Shown piece by piece: positions 58,812-64,000 of a stretch of DNA of 64,000 bases. The DNA is from Garcia nutans (taxonomy: Eukaryota; Streptophyta; Magnoliopsida; Malpighiales; Euphorbiaceae), in contig CANTUV010000024.1 in the NCBI GenBank assembly GCA_947685225.1, positions 52,170,001-52,234,000 of the forward strand. The letters run 5' to 3'. The notes below the pieces were generated by a model. That model was not told the DNA's origin, ran no database searches, and saw nothing but the letters and a program-made list of their open reading frames with translations. The position numbers and the translations under genes are program-made. How positions within the stretch are numbered: position 1 is the first letter of the stretch; each line of letters opens with the position of its first letter.

Positions 58812-61800
58812 TGTAACACCCCTTCCCGGCCTACGTGTGTAAGTTGAGTAGAAGCGCCACACTAACCTAATGTTGCTACCAATTTTACTTAGTCAAATTT
58901 TAGTTCCGATTTTATAGAAATTTTGCCAGAGGTTCGCCTAGAAATTTGGTCCCAAGTGTCGACAAAACTTGTTTTTCTGAGTTTTGAAAACATTTTTACA
59001 CAAACCAATGCGAATACAATCAGTTTCAATACACTCCCAATGAATCCACCTTATAACCTCAACTACAACCTACAAAAAGAATTCACACTTCTACTACAAA
59101 ATAAAGTAAAGATTTATTCTTATTACATACTACTAATGTACAGTATAACATAGTAATTCTCAATCTTATATATACATATACATACCACAACTAATTAACT
59201 CATAATGGAAACTAGGAGATCTACCCTGAGATGTTGTGGGCCTGGTCGTTGCTTCCCAAAAGTTAGCTACTGCTTCGAACCTACGAGTCAAAGAAAACTT
59301 AACTCGCTGAGCAATGTCGCTCAATGGGTACTTTAACAATGAAAATATAAGTAAAACATGAAAGCATTTGAAATAAAAGGAAATAATTGAATCAAAAATC
59401 AACCAACATTAAACCAATGGAAGTTATTGTACATTCAGTGTAAATATGCTTTCAACAAATGTAAAAACCATAATTCAAACTCATTTTGAATTACGTAGTT
59501 TAAAAAAAAAAATAGGACTTTGGCTCTACTGATATATGGGGAACCATAGCGATAAGGCAGTGGCCCTCACCACTGTAACATAGGTGGCCCTCACCACCAT
59601 TATCATATCACAGGAATGGCCCTCACCATCCTGTTTATAACCAATGGCCCTCACCATTGAGTTCAGATCATAACAATTCAATCACAATATCAAGCAGTAC
59701 TGCATAAGTTAGTATAGTGCACCATACCCTTATCTACCACCCCCAACTACCCATAAGAGCACAAAGGTTAAAATGATTCAATTTAAGTCTCAAACTTCAT
59801 TTTAGAATAACTCGAGAAATCATTTTAATTCCCATCACGCTTTGCCATTTACGCTGCGCACCACATTCTTTAGTCAAACCATTACTCTTTTTCACATATT
59901 TAACATCCACAATAAACATATCAAACATTTCAAAGCATTCCTCAAAAGGTCACAAATTATCCAAATGAATAGTGTCATGGCGCGTAAAATCAGCAACGCA
60001 AAGGCAAGCGCCAAATGAAAAGTAAAATCTGGGTTTTTGTCAAAATTTCAGTCCACTTCAGTCATGCATTTAACCAGGTAAATGATCTTATTTTTGGCTG
60101 AAATTTTACAGGAAACTTGTTTCATATGTTGACTAAATGCATGTAAAATTTCATTGAAAAATTCCATCATTTGCTGCCTCAACTGGCTGCCCAAAATTAG
60201 GTCCAGAATTGGATCCCAAAGGACACCAATTCGGCCCACACTTGCAGTTGGTGCAAAATTGTTTATTTTTCTGTTTTAAACCCATTTCAAAGCTTCCCTA
60301 ATAATGTAATGAAGACTTAGACACTTCCCTTTTAAAATAACTTAATTGTTTAAATCAATTTGAACTAAATGGAGTTCATAAACTCTTTTACCAAAATCTT
60401 TGGAAATATTAGATTTCATTTGAATTTAAACAACCCAATCACTACATGGATTTTAAAATACCACTCAACAATTGAATTCAAACTCAAACAACACATTTAT
60501 GCATCCATAGAAAAAGTTCCATAGATAAAGTTTTGGTAAGAAATTGAAAGGAAAATTAATTCTTCCAAGGTAAAGTATCAAACCTTGTTCTTTTAATTCC
60601 CCTTTGCTTTTCCTTCTCCTTCCTTAATCCTTGTTTCTCCTTCAAGAATTTCAAGAACACAACCTTAAACATAAACCTTAGCAATTTAGAACAATAAGCT
60701 ATCCTCCATTTCTTTTCAAACTAAATCCTAATCTAACCTTATTAAACCTTAGAAACCTTGATTCTTCCATTTAATTAATTAATATCATCACTACTTAAAA
60801 TTTTCCCAAATCCACCATAAGAACCCTAATTTCCAATCTTCCAATAGTTATATAAATACTTAAAATTGATACTAGAATTGAAATCTACATGCTTTAAAAC
60901 CTTAAAACTCACTTTGAACTTGAATCAAACTTGACAAAATTTAGAAATCCTTTGGTGTTCTTCCTATGGAGGCCGACGGTTTGGAGGGTTGTGAGAGAGA
61001 GTTTTTGTTCCTCTTGCTATGATATATATAGTGGAAATGATTTCCACTTTTGGGTTGGATGAATGCCTTAGGGCCATTTGTCCATACTCTTTTTCTTTTC
61101 TTCTTTTTATAAATTCTAAATGGCTAATTATTATTGGCCATCAAAAGATTTTTATATTTTACTTTCCAATTAAGTCCTCTAACTTGTCCCTCTTCCCATT
61201 TGGTACCCCAAATTGGTTCCATGTCACCCATATGGTCCCTACATGGAACCGGGCCCACTTTACGCTCTGACGATTAATCGGTTGTAACTTTTAAACCGTA
61301 AAGTTCCATGAGGCAAACTACATATGGTTTTGATCCTCTCGACCTCTATTTTCTATTTTTAAGGTCTATTTTAAGTTTCCAAGTTATTTTGAAAAATTAC
61401 CAATAAGCCCTCAACTTTTTACAAAATTCCCTTTAAGTCCTTTCTTTGCTCGGGTTTTGCCCGGGCTCCATTTCTTCTAACAATCGCTTCATATTCAACC
61501 CCTCAACGTCGTCTACTCACTCGTGTGTTTATTTCCTACTTTGGATTCATGTATAAATTTTAATTAAAATGACCAAAATGACTCTAGTCTACATGTCTTC
61601 GTTTCTCTCTAACGGGGCGTTTCCTGGAAAAACCGTTACACGTCGTTGCGACCCGATTTTTCTCTACTCTTCATTTTTGGAATCTGGTATGTGCACTATT
61701 AAGAACCTCCAGTACAACTTTTGGAAATTACAGTTACCTCCCCAAAACTTTGCATTTTTGCAATTAAGTCCCTTTGGTCCTACGACCTTCTCTAGGAACC

Positions 61801-61882
61801 GCCATCAGAGTTGACCTCTCCAGATCCTTTCTCTTGTTGTGCACATAACTACTAGACATAAATACAGTGGGCGGATGTGACA
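58812..61882 (-). mobile_element. 3.07-kb solo LTR, TSD AATGC
   Basis: TGTAACACCCCTTCCC to GGATGTGACA, flanked by AATGC (58807-58811 and 61883-61887). There is no gag or pol inside. On the minus strand it begins TGTCACATCC, the style of long Del/Tekay LTRs. It includes a TTGAGC/GCTCAG hairpin at 59300-59325, the equivalent of the double stem-loop, and four hairpins at 59558-59659. Its U5-side ~310 bp match the end of the C LTR (16065-16375). ORFs inside are not credible. Confidence 0.94.
59558..59659 (-). repeat. Four hairpins with common loop and changing stems
   Basis: Four copies of TGGCCCTCACCA or close lie at 59558-59575, 59583-59598, 59611-59633 and 59641-59659. Each is bounded by matching inverted arms that differ between copies: CAGTGG/CCACTG, GGTGG/CCACC, AGGAATGG/CCATCCT (one bulge), CAATGG/CCATTG. 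The loop CCCTCA is constant. Confidence 0.85.
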
Positions 61883-62637
61883 AATGCCCACTGAATATGG
61901 TGACACAGAGTATCCATTGATGGCATAGTGTGCCCACTATCATTGATGGCATAGAGTGCCCACTATCATTGACATGCCCAGTGACATGGCCGTGTCACTA
62001 TATGTATCAGGTAAAATTATGTATTTTGCACACTCAACCACTTAAACACAATATATCCAAATCCAAGATAAAAATGAATCAAAAACTAGTTTCTTTGACA
62101 TAGAAAGAGTCTATATCAAATAATTTTCAGTAATAACTCATTAAAGATAATTCAATCAACCAGTCCAAACAATAAAAATCATAGAAATTTAAATAGTTGC
62201 AAATTAAAATACATAAGTACATACCTCTTTCAAAATCCCTCTTCTTCTTCAATCACTTGTTGATAATCTCTCCTTTTCCAGCATATTCTTCTAAAAACCT
62301 AAAACTAGATGTGATTTCCACTTAAATTTTGGCTAAATTTTTTAAAGGAAGGAAGAAAGGAAAAGTTTTTGGTGGTGATGCTGATAATAGGCGTGGATGA
62401 TGATGAAAGAAGAAAGGTGAAGGTTCTACACATACACACATATGTCCACTTATATATATAGTTTAATCTAGTATGGCCACTCTCATTTTTGATATGGTAC
62501 ACCCTCTTTCTTATCCTTTGATTCTAATTTGATTTTTAGTCCCATAAAATTGTAAAAATAATTTCTTCAGTAAATTTTAAGATTCACTATTTACATCACT
62601 TATCCATGCCACTTTTATTACTATTTACTATCAATTA

Positions 62638-64000
62638 TGTAACACCCTTATACCCAATATACATACACCCAACACATGTAATATATAAATATATGATACA
62701 AGAATGTCACAACCCATTTTAACAAAATAAATCTTCACATATAAAATCTATATAAACTTAAAACATTCAATTGATATCATATAAATAATAGATGAAATAT
62801 TACTTGCTAAAACACATATATAACTTCATTACCAAAGATTTATCCAAAACATTTTTGATAGTTTGCGGAATATAAATATTTATATACATCAAAATATAAG
62901 CTAATATACATGAAATCAATATGTACAAAAATATAAAATTTATACATGCTGGCAGTTTGTCTCTAATCTTGATTTCCAACAATCAATTCTGCACTTAAGG
63001 TCACAAGCCTAGACTCGACTCGGTCTAGACGAACTCTCTGGCTCAACCGGATCTACGCTATCACCTGCGCAATGAATCACAATCGAGCTAAGCCAAAAGC
63101 TTAGTGGTACAAACTTTGATAACAAATAAAAAAAAGCAAATGCAAAGCCAATGCACAATGAATATGGATATCACATCATTCCATTTTCTCATACTTTTCA
63201 ATTATTTCACAATCCACAATTCTCATAAAACAAACACAAACGTGAGCCCACAGATAACTAATATGCTATTCAAATTCCAGAGTTACTATTTTGGTCTATA
63301 ATGACACCATGTGTCTAGCCCTGTAGGCAATATATCAATGTAATAATCCAACTAGGCCTGAGCTTATAACCCGATCATTTCACCCAGCCTAGCTTCAAGG
63401 ATTTGTTTTTGAGGCTTATGACCCGGTCATTTCACCTCAAAAATATTTTCACAGTGATGCTCAGCATCTAGCCCGCAAGCAAATCATAGGCATGCCGCCA
63501 AACACAGAACTCTGAAAATTGAATAACATACTAGGCACACAATTTATTCATATTTCTCATTTATATTGATATCAATTCATTTCATAATTTCATTATCAAT
63601 TCCTTTCTCATTTTCTCATGATCAAACTAGGCACAATGCCTCAATATAGCCATTACCAATAACTTTACATACAATCTTTAATGTACACACAACAAATTGC
63701 ATTGCCCATATATTTTGGGTCATTATCATATTTTGCACATTGATCACATTATATGAATCATAGCATATTACTCATGCATCAACAATGTAGTAAGTAACTT
63801 AACACATTCTCCAACTAAATGTGTTAAGTCCCATTGTCATGTAAATATAAGAAATTATTCAAAGTTTGTACATACCTCTAAAAGCAACTAATAGCAATAT
63901 CAAACTCCTCTTCCAAGATATCCCTCAACACTTGGATTGGGTAACTCAATTCTCTTTAAAGCCTAAACCAAATGTGATTATAAATAATCACTAAGTGATA
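62638..64000 (-). mobile_element. LTR of another chromovirus, right end outside window
   Basis: TGTAACACCC at 62638 opens a minus-oriented LTR related to that of E and the solo LTRs: GGCAGTTTGTCTCTAATCTTGA, the hairpin module at 63061-63111, GACCCGGTCATTTCACC modules (63380-63440) and CTAGGCACAATGCC occur in the same order. AATTA (62633-62637) is the presumed target duplication. It interrupts the 5' LTR of D. Whether it is solo or part of a full element cannot be seen. Confidence 0.88.

Larger units (their letters stand above)
51225..62637 (-). mobile_element. Chromovirus D, both LTRs present
   Basis: On the minus strand: 5' LTR (right, interrupted), PBS (58036-58021), gag-pol (57902-53304), polypurine-like tract (53292-53276), 3' LTR (left, 53275-51225). 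AGTTA (51220-51224) is the presumed left target duplication; the right end of the 5' LTR is cut at 62637 by another LTR. The family is Del/Tekay-like but distinct from B, C and E. Confidence 0.9.
58042..62637 (-). repeat. 5' LTR of D, split by nested LTR
   Basis: The LTR pieces are 58042-58811 and 61883-62637; between them lies the solo LTR at 58812. The piece after 61883 lacks a block that corresponds to about 52050-52575 of the other LTR, with ATCA at both deletion edges, and so has only one minisatellite unit. It has small extra copies of a GATGGCATAG...TGCCCACTATCATT unit (61915-61970). The terminal ~45 bp are cut off by the LTR starting at 62638. Confidence 0.85.

Noticed and set aside
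61019..61270. 83-codon ORF in the 58812 solo LTR
   Set aside because: No domain recognised; inside an LTR and opposite to its sense.

Overview
This window is nuclear DNA of a seed plant, most likely a eudicot. It is AT-rich and almost entirely transposable-element sequence. It holds several Ty3/gypsy LTR retrotransposons of chromovirus (Del/Tekay-like) type, a second non-autonomous gag-only LTR family, a decayed Mutator-like element (MULE) with a DUF1985-type gene, and a small piece of plastid DNA (ndhB joined to rpoB). I see no intact host gene, tRNA, rRNA or CRISPR array. The species cannot be named from the sequence. Every protein-coding feature is a pseudogene or an interrupted element ORF.

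Layout, left to right. 1-1667: LTR of the gag-only family (minus), cut by the window edge. 1668-4207: minus-strand chromovirus A, broken; a 53-bp relic of the same gag lies at 13574-13626. 4208-13573: plus-strand chromovirus B, inserted in A, with a 5'-truncated 5' LTR, a single-frame gag-pol with five stops, and a complete 3' LTR. 13627-19088: plus-strand chromovirus C, with an intact gag-protease-RT start, a chimeric 5' LTR, and truncation at the end of RT. 19089-31823: a pile of gag-only elements in alternating orientation (i minus, ii plus, iii minus, iv LTR fragment), with a solo chromovirus LTR (22111-24421) nested in one LTR. 31824-39112: chromovirus E (plus), without its 5' LTR and full of stops. 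39113-40845: remnant of a diverged gag-only-family LTR.

40846-51224 is the only non-retrotransposon part. A multi-exon DUF1985-type pseudogene (plus) converges on a MULE transposase N-terminal pseudogene (minus), followed by three copies of a 195-bp tandem repeat. The plastid chimera and two solo LTRs with 5-bp target duplications (44044-45938, 46160-48721) are inserted in it. 51225-62637 is chromovirus D (minus), with both LTRs; its right LTR carries a 3.07-kb solo LTR (58812-61882). 62638-64000 is the start of another minus-strand LTR running out of the window.

Order of events can be read from the nesting: the MULE is older than the plastid insertion, the two solo LTRs and element D; D is older than the 58812 solo LTR and the 62638 LTR; A is older than B. 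Decay is dominated by C-to-T changes at CG and CHG sites, as expected for heavily methylated plant heterochromatin. The most interesting signals are two RNA-hairpin arrangements in the LTRs whose stems change sequence while keeping pairing, the chimeric LTR of C, the plastid chimera inside the MULE gene, and an LTR joined to a primer-binding site in the wrong orientation.
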